Assembly: GCA_015501595.1 (NCBI GenBank) | Contig: JADNRX010000395.1 | Location: forward strand, 1 to 48,207 | DNA length: 48,207 nucleotides | From: Hymenopellis radicata | Lineage: Eukaryota; Basidiomycota; Agaricomycetes; Agaricales; Physalacriaceae | Direction of reading: 5' to 3' | Shown here: positions 1 to 10,798 of the stretch, piece by piece | Position numbering within the stretch: the first letter of the stretch is position 1 | How the letters are laid out: every line of letters begins with the position of its first letter | Notes under the pieces: model-generated | What the model was told of the DNA's origin: nothing | The model's database searches: none | The model's input: the letters and a program-made list of their open reading frames with translations, nothing else | Program-made: the position numbers and the translations under genes

Positions 1-20
1 TGAACTCGTTGAGGTCTCTA
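1..20. mobile_element. Right terminus of a hAT element (clipped by window start)
   Basis: The first 20 bases match, apart from one extra A, the right terminal inverted repeat of the complete hAT element at 28683-29739 (shared core ACTCGTTGAGGTCTCTA). The Copia polyprotein frame resumes directly after it. The expected 8-bp target duplication would be ATTTCGCT at 21-28; its partner lies outside the window. I infer that a hAT of this family is inserted into the Copia reading frame just upstream. Confidence 0.7.
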
Positions 21-2908
21 ATTTCGCTTGATGACCTGCATCAGATGATGGGTCACATTTCGCCCGAGGCAGCAAAGCGCCTAGTCCAGGACCATATTGT
101 CGAGGGAATTGTTCTCGACGAATCGAAACCGCCGCCGAAATCCTGTGACTCGTGCGAGTATGGGAAGAAAACGCGTAAACCTGTCTCGAAGGTCAGGGAA
201 CGCGAACGCGCAAAAGAAATCGGCGCCATTATCCACTCGGACCTCTGGGGTCCATCGCCAGTTCGCACTCCTCAACATAAGGAGTACTACGTGTCGTACA
301 CGGACGACTACACGCGATATTCAGTATTGTTCCTAATCCGAACCAAGGACGAAACATTCGAAACGTACCAACAATTCGAGGCATGGCTGAACGTGCAGCA
401 CAACGCCAAAATCAAGGAACTCCATAGCGACAAAGGAGGCGAATATAGCAGTGATGCGTTTAAGGCGCATCTCGCACAGCAGGGCACCAAGCGAAATTTC
501 ACGGTCCACGACACCCCCGAGCACAACGGTATAGCAGAGAGATTGAACCGAACACTTCTCGAGAAGGTTCGCGCCATGCTTCACGCATCAGGATTGCCAA
601 AGAATCTATGGGGAGAAGCCATCAAGCATGCTGTCTGGTTAAAGAACCGGACATCTACGCGTGCTCTCGACGGGAAGACACCATACGAGATGCTGTACGG
701 CACGAAGCCGAATCTCCGTGACCTGCACAAGTTTGGCTGCAAGGTCTGGGTCCATTTGACAGACGGATCCAAGCTTGACGGACACGCCAGAATCGGTCGT
801 TGGCTGGGATTTGATAGCGACACCAGCGGCCACAGAATTTATTGGCCAGAAAATCGGTCAATTAGCGTCGAAAGAAGCGTAAAATTCGACGAAAAGGAGG
901 ATACAATTCAGCCAAGTACTATGCTGAATGAGGGGGAGAATAAGGAAGATAACATTCAGCGATCTTCAGCGTTCAAAACACGAAAAACACACCTAATCCC
1001 GCCTCTATACCCTTCCGCATCACCAGCACCGGCACACCGCCCAGTAGTGCGCCTATTCCAACCATTTCTACGCCATCCCAGTCCACAATCGCACCCGACG
1101 CGTCACAACTTCCTGACTTCCTTGGCGGCTTGCTTCAGCGCGAAGGACTAGACCCGGCGAATATACGCGAGGGCAAACGTGCCCGAAAACTGTCACAAAA
1201 GGTCCAAGAAATGGCCGAGTCATCCAAATCGTCCTGCGAGTCGTCTGCAGCATTGCCCAAGGCTGGCTATGTGGAAATCTCAGTAGAGCAGCTGGAAATG
1301 GCCATGGCTGCTGCCATAGCAGAGTCTGAGGCTATTGAGCCCGTGTTTGGGGAAGCGAAACGACGACAAGACTGGCCATTGTGGAGAAAAGCAATAGAGG
1401 AAGAATTGCGAACGCTTACGGAAGCGGGCACATGGGAGATTGTGCCTCGCCCAACGGATCGGAACGTTATCGGATCTAAGTGGGTTCTCCGAATCGAGAA
1501 GAAGGCCGGAGGAATTATCGACAAATATAAGGCGCGACTTGTTGCTCAAGGATTCACGCAAGTCGAAGGTGTTGACTACTTTGTCACATTTGCACCTGTT
1601 GCCAAACTTGCATCACTCCGGATCATTCTCGCCATCGCCGCACGTAACGATTGGGACATCAACGTCTTTGATTTTCATGGCGCATTCCTTAACGGAGAAT
1701 TTGACGACGACGAAGAGCTATATATGGAACAGCCTCCGGATTTTGAGTTTGCAGATCGGGCCAAGTATGTCCTTCGTCTACACAAGACGATCTACGGTTT
1801 AAAGCAGAGTTCTCGTAAGTGGTACGAGAAGCTTACCGCAGCTCTCGCCACACTCGGCTTTACTGCACTCGAGAAGGACCACGCGGTATTCAGACTTGTC
1901 ACCGGCTCAGATATCATCATTCTTGCCATCCACGTCGACGACTGCACCATTACGGGCTGTTCACCCGCTCTCATCATCGAAATCCAGGACCGCATCGGGC
2001 AGTTATTCAAAATTACACTGTTAGGACCTATCAGCTGGCTCCTGGGAATGGAAATCTTACGCGACAGGGCAGCGCGGACTATTTCCTTGAATCAGACGTC
2101 ATACATTGACTCTGTGCTACAGCGCTTCAATATGGAAGACTGCAAGCCATGCATGCATCCCATGGACCCGAATGTCCAATTATCGCGCGACCAATGTCCG
2201 ACCGACGCGCTCGAGATCGCTGAAATGCAGCGACATCCATACAGAGGAGTGGTCGGATCACTGATCTGGATCACGACTGGCACGCGTCCTGACTTGGCTT
2301 ATGTGGCCACCATCCTCTCGCGCTTTAACGACAACCCCGGACTTACACACTGGCATGCAGCGAAACGCGCGCTGCAATATCTCAAGGCTACTCGCAGCTG
2401 GAGGCTCACCTTTGGAGGAGATGGACAAGGCAGAGGGTTAGAAGGATATGCAGATGCTGACGGGATGTCTGTGGAAAATCGCAAGGCGATTTCCGGGTAC
2501 GCATTTCTTATTGACGGTGGGGCTGTTTCGTGGTCGTCTAAACAGCAGGACATCATCGCACTCTCGACCACCGAGGCGGAGTACATCGCGTTGACATACG
2601 CAGGAAAGGAAGCCATGTGGATGCGTCAATTTATTTCGGAACTGTTCACACCACTCGTCGACCCCATTCCCATCTACGACGACAACCAGTCCGCGCTTGC
2701 TCTCGCCTACGCGGAACTTGGTCAATTTCACGCGCGAACCAAACACATCGACATCCGGTACCACTTTATTCGGTACGCAATCCAAAACGACGACATCCGA
2801 CTCACATACTGTCCTACGGAGGACATGCTCGCCGACACGCTCACCAAAGCCCTTCCCAGTGCGAAGGCAAAACATTTCGCACACGCACTCGGACTTACTC
2901 CGGCTTGA
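21..2908 (+). pseudogene. Copia pol polyprotein (integrase-RT-RNase H), one frameshift
   Basis: Two long overlapping frames (to 1151, and 1130-2908) together encode a Copia pol. Visible in order: the GAG-pre-integrase end (LDDLHQMMGHIS, then CDSCEYGK), an integrase core with the acidic triad in HSDLWGP, HSDKGGEY and NGIAERLNRT, a reverse transcriptase with FDFHGAFLNGEF and the active-site segment HVDDCTITG, and an RNase H with GYADADG, STTEAEY and DNQSALALA. The linker between integrase and RT changes frame near 960-980. Coding quality is high on both sides, so one small indel separates two otherwise open segments. With the upstream hAT insertion this copy should be unable to make a full polyprotein. 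Confidence 0.9.
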
Positions 2909-3300
2909 GGGGGAGTGTTGGGATCAAGCCGTCTTACCGCGCTGTGCGCGTTCATCCACATCACCCCGTGTTCATCGAGAACATGATTCGGATTATCTTA
3001 TGTTCATCACGATTTTGATTATTTACTTACATGTTTCTTGTACTTACATTTGGTAGTCGTACGGACACGCATTTAGTATTTATACTGTAGGTACATGCAA
3101 TGGAACTGTGTGCTGAGCTCCTCCTCGTTGAGCCTCTTAGTTCCAATAGTATCTGCATTATAATCGGCATGGACACTCTCATCAAGCATAAGCCCTTACC
3201 TCGTCAGAGGTCTCCATCAACGAAGGGTATACCTTGCCAGCAGCGTACAGAACATTATTCGGCGCGAGGAAGCCAAATGTCGCCAATCTGTCAGCAAACA
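2907..3300 (+). repeat. Polypurine tract and 3' LTR of the Copia element
   Basis: Directly after the pol stop there is a purine run (2907-2915) followed by TGTTGGGATC at 2916, the classic PPT/LTR junction with a TG start. A TATA-like stretch lies near 3077. A possible LTR end is the ACA at 3298-3300, but this is a guess. Confidence 0.6.
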
Positions 3301-4218
3301 TGAGTCGCGGAAGGATTCATAAATAGAGTGTATCATGTACTGTTTCTTGCCCACGGTTAGACAATGTTAGACCCTCGTTCGCGGGTGGTTAGCTGCCAAG
3401 ACTCTAACCACGTGAATACCCTCGATATTGAGTATCGCCGGCCGCAATCATACAGGTGATACCCGATCGGGGTTCCTTTCCGCGCCGAGGTTCGTTGATT
3501 GCACCTTCGACCTCACCATCATCACGTCGTATCATCAACATTGGCGTTCGACCTCCACTATGTGTCTCTCTTTGTTTTTGCAGTGCCGGAAACCGTATAC
3601 TACATGTTTACGGGTTCAGTACACTTCACGTCGATCATCCATGGACAAGACCGCCTTCTCGCATACATTTACCCGCCGCTGTCAAAATACGCACCCAGAA
3701 ACTGCACCCAACATGTAGCACAGATAGAGTGGAAGCTTTGTTTGCTCCGGGAACGCGTTCTCTGTGGTACGTAGGCTGTTCTATGTAAACACTGTTCAAA
3801 AGACTGATCTTTTCCCTCAGGTCTCATACTTAGATATTTTCGCGCCGCACGTATAGCAGGTGTAGAATACGCAATCTCAACAGCTTTTTCTCTATTGCTT
3901 GCTTGCTAGTGGCCAGTTCTGAAGATCAGCCCTTATTTTTGTAATTGCTCAAGGACCTGCAATATTCGCGAACGCCACCAGCAATATTCTGCCAATGTCG
4001 ATTACCCAATGAAATGCTACGGACTGGCACCGTTGCTGAGGCGGGCTTCCTTTTCTACTTACGCAGCCCTGGAGATATTGTCGGCACCTCTGTCCGCTGT
4101 TGGAAATGACGGACTCACGGTGCGTATCCACACCTCCACTATTTAGCCATACTCATTAAGCTTTAGGCCATACCTCTCTCCCTCTAAACGGCGACACGTG
4201 TCTCGTGCTGGCCTACCC
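3301..4218. other. No gene recognised
   Basis: This stretch lies between the Copia LTR and the Crypton gene. It has only short unsupported frames on both strands and no recognisable domain, RNA or repeat. Part of it may be the non-coding 5' flank of the Crypton, whose left boundary cannot be placed by eye because Cryptons lack terminal inverted repeats. Confidence 0.5.
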
Positions 4219-7200
4219 ATGCACTTCCACCAAGTCGCGAGCTTCAAGCGGTCATGGGCGGACGCGATAGGCTCAGAGCAGGACGCGCAGACAGCCTTTC
4301 CGAATGCTGCCTTTACCCCTATTCCTTTTCCTCCTGTCAACCCAGCTTCGGAATGGGAGTCCTACCAACAACACACCCTCGACTCCATCGACCGCGGTTC
4401 CACCTTCGACTTTGACTCAGAGTTTAGGACAGTAACCACTCGGACCTGTACATCCTTTGCCGACGGAGCTATCTCTATGCAAAGCTTCGACGGGCTCTTT
4501 ACTCTCCGAGCGAGGACCAGGCCATCTCTACGCGAAGCTCGATGGGCTTTTTACTCTCCCCAGTGAGAACGAGTCCATCTCTATGCCAAGCTTTGACGGG
4601 CTCTTTACTCTCCGACCGACAATGAGTCCAACGAGATTGATGACACCAGTCTCTTTCTGAACGAACTCAACGGGCTCACTGAGCATGCGGATGATCCCGA
4701 CGATACCATGGATGACGTTCCGATTTCCGTGCCACCCTCACTTTTTACCGAAGCTGAGGGCCTTCAACGTCTTCATGACCAGTCACACGAAACCAGACTA
4801 GCTCTTCGAAACGCCATGGACGCCGATAAAGGAACGGCTCCGTCATATGAACGCCACCACAAACGATACAAGTTGTGGTGGTCTGTGGACCAGGATCGCC
4901 GTATACAGTCTGATCCGCGGTGGACGCGTATTCCTGCGGAGCCCGTGACGGCGACGAAAATTGCAATCTGGCTGCAGTACGAAGGCTCTCGAGCCAAGGT
5001 ATGTCTTGAACTATTATTGACATGCCCTCTCATTAAAAGATTCTTTAGATGACACACAATGGTTTAGAGATTCCGGGAAGCATTGTTGGCTTTGAGCATG
5101 TCAAGCAATGCATCAGCGCCTTAGAAAGTCATCGATTCAATCATCAACACGAGGAGCTGTATGTTTCTGTCTCGGAATCGCAGAAGCCTCTTCGGGACGA
5201 CTCTCGGATTAAGGAGTTCGAAAAGGTGGCGCGCGCTCGGGAGCCTGAACGCGTAGCAAGTGCTCAATCGCGCAAAGCTGCAGGAACCTCTGCTGGTACG
5301 TGTATCATCAGGCAATGTACTGCTCTTCTAAGAGATTCTACAGACAACTATACCTTTTCTGAACTCATTCGCGCTTCGATGTGGTGTATCAGTACGGCTG
5401 ACCGCCGGACAGCTGTTAATAGCCTCTATATCGGAACGCGCGACCGTGCAATGCTTCTCGTTTCGACCTGTACTGCGTTTCGTGGTGACAACATTCGGTC
5501 ACTTCTTTGGTCTGACCTCTTCTGCCGGGAAGTTCCAGTTCCAGAGCTTGGTTTGGATGCTTCAATCATGGTACGGTAGCTGTACACATCTAGGATTATC
5601 GATTAACATGTTGTAGGCTCTGATATGTCTTTCAGATCAATCTAAAACGAATACAACAGGACGTGTCGACGAACATGGCGCGTTCCGCCATCGCAATCCC
5701 GAACTATGTTCTATTGGAGCTCTTGCAATGCTCTTCTTCACCCACTTCCACGTTCTACGAAAGCCGCTACCTCAATTCGTGCCTGACTTTTCAGATCCCA
5801 AGTTCGGTGAATATGGACGTCGCCCATGGTACGAGAACTACGTTTTTCCCAGTAGTGAGGGCGATGATGTTCCCATGAGCTATCAAAGTAAGCCTTTACC
5901 TGCATTCTGAAGCCTGTCTGATTTGGCTTGAAAACAGATCATCATAAGCGTGTCAAAATCATCCATACTAAGAACGATATCCATATCTCCAAGGTTACTC
6001 ATGCAGGACGAGCTTTCGCCGCTAAGGCAGCACGAGAATATGGTGCATCTGTGGAAGCAGTCAAAGCATTGGGAAACTGGAGCGACAGTGATGCTTATCG
6101 TGCTTGTTATGATCGGGCACTCGCTAAGGAGGCTCTCCTTGGTGCCGCTCGCTTTGACGCTAAACGACCAGAGTCATATTGTCTGGCGCGTGCGTCTTTA
6201 GGTAGATCTGTTTCTTTCAAGCTTGAGTTCGCAAGCTAACGAGTTAACCTAGTTCCTCCTGCCGAACTGACGAGCAGCCTATTTCCATTCGTCGAGGCAG
6301 AACTCGAAGCGCTTCGAAAGCGACGGGATACCCATGGGCGAATAGCCGAAGACTATGCCCTTACACAGTTCCTCGAATTGCTGTGCAAGTTTCGCACTAT
6401 CTTGTTGCAAGATATGGCTGCACTCTACTCATCATACCCATCCGCGGCAATCTTCCTTCATGCTCCGTTCAAGACAGCTTCCTTCCGCGAGTTTGCGAAC
6501 ACGTCAGCCAGCACGATCAAGGACGTTGAGAGAGCTGCTCAGAATCAGTTCGCGAATTTACCCGAACAAATAGCATCATCCTTCCGTGGCATCTTTCTTT
6601 CCGCCAATGTAGCTCACGAGATGGAGCGAGAGGAACAGCGACGGCGTTACGAAGATCTCTTAGCTCATCAACAGACGGTGGAAAACCTTCTTGTTGAGTT
6701 ACAACAGTCAAAAGGAACTTCCCGCCGATCTGCGCCACATACCACAGCCGTACCTCTGATTACGCCACTTCCATCCTTCCAAGTCTCACCCCATCAATCA
6801 AGTTCTTCATCCTCGCTCTCAGGTGCATCTTCACCACCGCCGTGTTCCACACCATCGTTGTCGCCATCTCCTACATCATCCTCTTCACTGAATGGCGGCT
6901 TGTCTCTGTTGTCGTTGAAGGAGCCTTGCGCATCAGATGGGCAGGAGCAGGACCGCCTTGCCTTGATTGCCCGCTATACCACGGACCGTGTATCTCAACA
7001 CCAGTGGGTGTGGAAAACCTCTTCTTCAATCAAGAAACCCGATCGCTGGGTTCCTCAGTACCGTTTGCAGAGCCTGAAGGATATGTCACTGGAGGATGTT
7101 TACAACGAGTTTGTGCATGGTCTGCGGGGACAGTTCTCCATCTGTGAACTACGGGCGAAGTGGGGAGCAGAATGGCAGGGAAGTAGCCACACCGAGAAGA

Positions 7201-7433
7201 CCGACGCATCTCGACGGAAGCGTTTCTACGAATTAGTGAACGAGCTGAAAAGCCGCCATCAGAATTGGAAGGATGATCATGTTTTCCGCTTCTTACATAC
7301 TAAATTTCCTCTTAGTACGAACGCCTCCCTAAAGCACTTGCGTTCTCTTCGAAACTTCTTACAGTGGCTGCCTAGTAAAACACTGAAGGGATACGATACA
7401 GTGCTCACGGAATCGGACTCATTCGTATTTTAA
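4219..7433 (+). CDS. Crypton tyrosine recombinase with GCR1-type C-terminal domain
   Basis: A spliced model gives one open frame of about 960 residues. Exons: 4219-4562, 4650-4998, 5049-5295, 5344-5570, 5617-5887, 5938-6201, 6253-7433; introns are 46-51 nt except the first (87 nt). A tyrosine-recombinase catalytic set is visible: the first Arg in TAFRGDNIRSLLW, HxxR in THAGRAF, the W of LGNWSDSD and the nucleophile in ACYDRAL. The C-terminal part (KPDRWVPQY..., SICELRAKWGAEW, then RKRFYELVNEL) resembles the GCR1_C DNA-binding domain that fungal Cryptons carry. A Ser/Pro-rich linker separates the two. Known for the family: Cryptons move as circular DNA through this recombinase. Exons 3-7 agree in frame at every junction. 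The N-terminal exon and the first intron are uncertain, because a 53-bp tandem repeat disturbs the frame there; a shorter product starting at ATG 4708 is possible. Confidence 0.82.
4471..4629 (+). repeat. Three tandem 53-bp repeats in the Crypton 5' coding region
   Basis: Units start at 4471, 4524 and 4577, exactly 53 bp apart, each beginning ATCTCTA and containing the GGGCTCTTTACTCTCC type of core. Since 53 is not a multiple of three, each unit is read in a different frame. This explains why no single frame is open here. A splice from 4562 to 4650 skips the third unit and restores the downstream frame. Confidence 0.85.
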
Positions 7434-7902
7434 GGACAGAATTAATTTCTACAAGTAGTTTGACAGTTTTTTAATCTAATTTACATGAGTTCGAAAACAA
7501 GGAGGTGTACAATTTAAAGTACACAGTCATTAAAGTTTTTCACCCAAATTTCTCCGACCTACCCACCCCCTCCTTCCTTATATGGCAAGTCACGTGACTT
7601 TTGACACCCTGGTTAGCCTTCGAGTTCAATCCCCGATGGTAGTCAACATTTGCTACAATATTTTTTGGTATCTTACACCATTCCCAACTATGTGAAATGA
7701 TTATATATCTTTCTTTAAACTGATATAAGCTGTTTTTAAATCTGTAAATAAAGGAATTCACGCAGTCTACCCAGATGACATCATTACATCAGCACTTACC
7801 TCGGACTTTGTCCTACCCCCCATATCTTGCCAACCACTGCTTGGATCTACAAAATTCTTTGAATTATCCTACTTTCAGGGTATACTTCTACTTATTTCAC
7901 TA
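7434..7902. other. AT-rich intergenic region, no gene seen
   Basis: The stretch between the Crypton stop and the small TIR element is AT-rich with only short random frames. It should hold the 3' end of the Crypton, but no boundary could be identified. Confidence 0.6.
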
Positions 7903-8054
7903 TACTGTACTATTACGATCATAGGTTCGGTCACAGGTCACAGCCCAAAAAAACGGGCGGTGCCAGGAATTTTCTTTTGATTATTCTGAATTTTTTTGAA
8001 TTAATTTTGGTCAAAAATTCCAGTTCGACTGACTATGATCGTAATACTACAGTA
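7903..8054. mobile_element. TACTGTA-type MITE A (152 bp)
   Basis: The left end TACTGTACTATTACGATCAT and the right end, read inward as TACTGTAGTATTACGATCAT, form a near-perfect 22-bp terminal inverted repeat with one mismatch. If the outer TA is the target duplication, the TIR starts CTGTA. The interior is A/T-rich and non-coding. It overlaps the 3' end of the TET/JBP-like gene and contains that gene's stop codon. Its length matches MITE C at 41368-41520 (153 bp), which shares the first 14 terminal bases. Confidence 0.85.
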
Positions 8055-9683
8055 ATGTTTCAATATATTCTGAACATTGTTCGAAAATAGACGAGGAAAG
8101 AAGCGTAAACCTTTCTCCCACCGCGTCGCTCTGTCTTTCTCGTGCTGTTCAATAATTGCGGCACGCTTCTCGACATCTTTCTTTGCCGCCGCCTTAGCGA
8201 ACCACTCTTTATCTGATTGGAAGCCGTTATATACCCATCTGAACAACCCGCCACCTGTATACTGCGTCGCGGAGTAGCGCTTCTCACCCTTTTGAATAGG
8301 AAGATTCGAATGGCGAACCAACGCGGAAGGAATGAAGTTAGTCGTGCCCGATGGAAAGTCGAGAATGACTTTCAAATCCCAGAGCACCATTTGCCCGCCC
8401 TTCTGAGGATCGAAGAGGCCCATAGAGGTCACGCCACACCAACCATCTGGTTTATTCGAATCGTCCGTATGGTCCTCGCAGATAACGTTGTCGCTGAAGT
8501 TGACGGCCAATGCGGCAAATACGGAGTTGTCGAAATTCCAGTTAAGAGTTCCGTCAGATGCCCGAAGGCTGGCCTTGTTGGCCGCGTACTCCCGATACAT
8601 ATCCTCGTTGTACGTTTGGAATGCACCTGCTCGATGATCAGTGAGTGAAGGAGGCAATAGACCCTGACTGACTGTTCATGAAGCCCGACCAGCGCCAAAA
8701 TGAACGCCTCTTGAGAAGTGTGTTCATGAAGCGACGCGTCTTCTTGTTGACAAAGATGTTACCTGCAACCTGAAGTACAGCAAGTTAGCGACACGTTAAT
8801 AGCACTGCTGCAGAGTGTACCTTACGCCCTCCTCCGAAACCAACACCAACATTAACTGCTGGAAACGCGCCGCGTTTATGGTTCCGTTGCTTCTCCGTGA
8901 AGTTGAGAGCTGCCCGGCCTTCTTCAATACAGGTTGCCATATCCTGGATAACTTCCGCATTCCATCGTTCCTCATCGCGGGGCGCGCAGTGCACTACGCC
9001 GAACATCCTGCCCTGCGCATCGACCAGGGGCCTAGCAGCATTCCCTTCTCAGTGATAATGAGAGAACCCTTGAGCACGGAGGGACTCAAGTGTGTGTCGG
9101 CGTTTGGGGAGCTGTTGAGGGCGTCCAGCAAATCCGGTAGAGTTTACCGGCAGGTCCGCTGCGTCGAACTCTGGAAAGTAGATGGGCTGTGCTTCAGAAC
9201 GCCGTTTGGCACAGACGCGCTTGACTGAGGACCCCGCCTCCTGCAATAACGCGTCTCTTTTGGCCCTACGTCGCGCTTTCGAGCTACGCTGCCTATGATT
9301 CTCAACACGCGAAGCATTAGACGCGGTGATTAATGGAGCACCCTGTGCAGATGTAGCGAATGACGCGTTAATCATGGATTCGGAAGACGGCACTGTTCGC
9401 AGACGTTTTGAGGGAAGCGGCGGAGGCTTTGACACATCGTTAGCAGCTAAACACGTAAAGAACTCAAAGAACATACCTCTGATAGGTCAGGTTCCTCCCC
9501 ATCTGTCTCCTCTGAATCAGAATCACCTTCAAGCTCAAGGTCGTCCTCAGAAGCATAGCCGGAGTCCTCTATCTCGCGTGATCGCTGTTGAAGAACTTCC
9601 ACAATATCGACAGGGCAGACAATGGGTGTACCAAGGTCCCAGGCCGCAAAGACGTGGCCAGAACGCGTCTTGCGCGTCGACAT
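8001..9683 (-). CDS. TET/JBP-type 2-oxoglutarate/Fe(II) dioxygenase, in-frame TGA and MITE-derived 3' end
   Basis: Exons on the minus strand: 9683-9477, 9426-8821, 8769-8673, 8626-8001; introns are 46-51 nt and all phases agree. The dioxygenase core shows the HxD iron pair in CEDHTDDSN, a distal His in ALVRHSNLPI and the oxoglutarate-type Arg in GEKRYSATQYTGGGLFRW. The context FDPQKGG and LWDL matches the fungal TET/JBP family expanded in basidiomycetes. Members of this superfamily oxidise 5-methylcytosine or thymine in DNA; the activity of this copy is inferred. The N-terminus (KTRSGHVFAAWDLG) and a basic, NLS-like middle (RQRSSKARRRAKR) fit a nuclear protein. There are two oddities. An in-frame TGA at 9051-9049 interrupts otherwise continuous coding (...SHYH, stop, EGNAARPLVD...). 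The last 17 codons plus stop (8054-8001) lie inside MITE A. The start at ATG 9683 follows an acceptor-like TTGTATTCAG, so a further 5' exon is possible. If the TGA is real, this is a pseudogene. Confidence 0.8.
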
Positions 9684-9774
9684 GCCTGAATACAATGTTG
9701 GGTTAGCCAACTATTTGGGAAAAGACAAGACGAATCAAAATAAAGCATCAAATGGTACAGTGCTCTCTGCACCT

Positions 9775-9879
9775 GTCGCGTTCCATGGTCGAATCGCGCA
9801 GGGCAGAGCGCATTGTATAGAAAAAACTTCAAATACAAGGAGAAATCCGCTAGCGTCGCGTTCCATGGTCGAATCGCGC
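9775..9879. repeat. 25-bp direct repeat upstream of the dioxygenase gene
   Basis: An identical 25-bp block beginning GTCGCGTTCCATGGTCGAAT occurs at 9775-9799 and 9855-9879, with starts 80 bp apart, about 90-200 bp upstream of the dioxygenase start. It could be a duplicated regulatory site or the footprint of a past insertion. No other copy was noticed in the window. Confidence 0.85.
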
Positions 9880-10257
9880 GTAGCTTTTCCCCGCCTCGAT
9901 ATTGAAGGGAGAAAGAGAGGAAGGGCGTCGTGTGGAATGCTATCTGAAACAACTTACCAGAAGAGAACACAACAGTGAATAAGTATTGATGATGGTGGTA
10001 CGGGAAAGAAGACTAGTAAGCGCTCGTCAACAAGGCTTTGTTTGGACTTGGTTGTACGCACGTGACGCCTCCAATGCGACAAAAGAGCCTCCTCCATATC
10101 TCGGATTGGACTGACTAAACAAGTTTATTTCAATACCGAGAAGATGAACAGTAACTACCCTATTCTACACTACATGACCAAAATCCCTCTAACTGAACTT
10201 GATGTCAATGGCAGTAACAGTTTTGGTCAGAAGGGAGCAGCGGCCTTCACCGCTGGC
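9880..10257. other. No gene recognised
   Basis: This is the intergenic stretch between the direct repeat upstream of the dioxygenase and the end of the next minus-strand coding trace. I see no convincing coding frame, repeat or RNA here. Confidence 0.5.
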
Positions 10258-10575
10258 TCACGATGCTCGCGACTCCCTTCTGAGGATGGCGAGAATGTCG
10301 ACAAGAACTTCTACACGGTTTGTAACGACATTCTGATAACATTTCGTCAGACATGTTGAATTTGGGAATCATATTTGACTTACCGTTGTCTGATACTCGA
10401 ACTTGCCAACTCTCAGCGAAACTACGCCGACTTCCGACATAATCTCGCCATCCCGCCCACCGCCGCCTCAAAGCTCGTATGACGTCTAACGGGCGCGATG
10501 TTCTGCCAAGAGCTATAGCGACGGCATGCTCTCCGGCTTCGGGCACTAATCAACCTCTTGAGATGGAAGGTTGAG
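10258..10575 (-). pseudogene. Possible 3' exons of a broken gene
   Basis: Minus-strand reading shows a good splice pair (donor GTAAGT at 10383, acceptor TTATCAG ending at 10333). It joins ...VSLRVGKFEYQTT to NVVTNRVEVLVDILAILRRE and a stop at 10258. Upstream coding-like text (RACRRYSSWQNIAPVRRHTS) lies in another frame, so one indel near the G-rich stretch at about 10450-10465 would be needed. An acceptor-like CTTTAG sits before the first of these exons. No family was recognised. Confidence 0.35.
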
Positions 10576-10798
10576 GGCGAATATTCGTCTAAAGGACGAA
10601 ATCAGTTATGAACAACATACCCGCAATTACAAACTCATACCGGATGACAACAACGGCCTCCACAGTCCTCAGACACTGTATCTAGTACCTCTGGGGGCAT
10701 ATCCTGCGAGATATCATGCCGAGCTGTACGTCAAGATTAGGACGCGTCGTAAGCCCTCCAAACGACTGCTTTCGCACCTCTCCATTGCGGAACGGTGC

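Larger units (their letters stand above)
21..3300 (+). mobile_element. Ty1/Copia LTR retrotransposon, 5' part missing
   Basis: The order is GAG-pre-integrase, integrase, reverse transcriptase, RNase H, polypurine tract and LTR, which is diagnostic of Ty1/Copia. The 5' LTR and gag lie outside the window and are probably cut off by the hAT whose end is at 1-20. The right boundary is approximate, because without the 5' LTR or a target duplication the LTR end cannot be fixed. Confidence 0.85.

Noticed and set aside
3364..3411. Inverted GGTTAG...CTAACC near 3357-3411 as a transposon end
   Set aside because: Only about six bases match and no flanking duplication is seen.
9447..9476. Alternative 30-nt intron in the dioxygenase gene (acceptor GTTTAG)
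   Set aside because: Too short, and it shifts the frame. The 50-nt intron 9427-9476 with a GCTAAC branch point keeps the frame.
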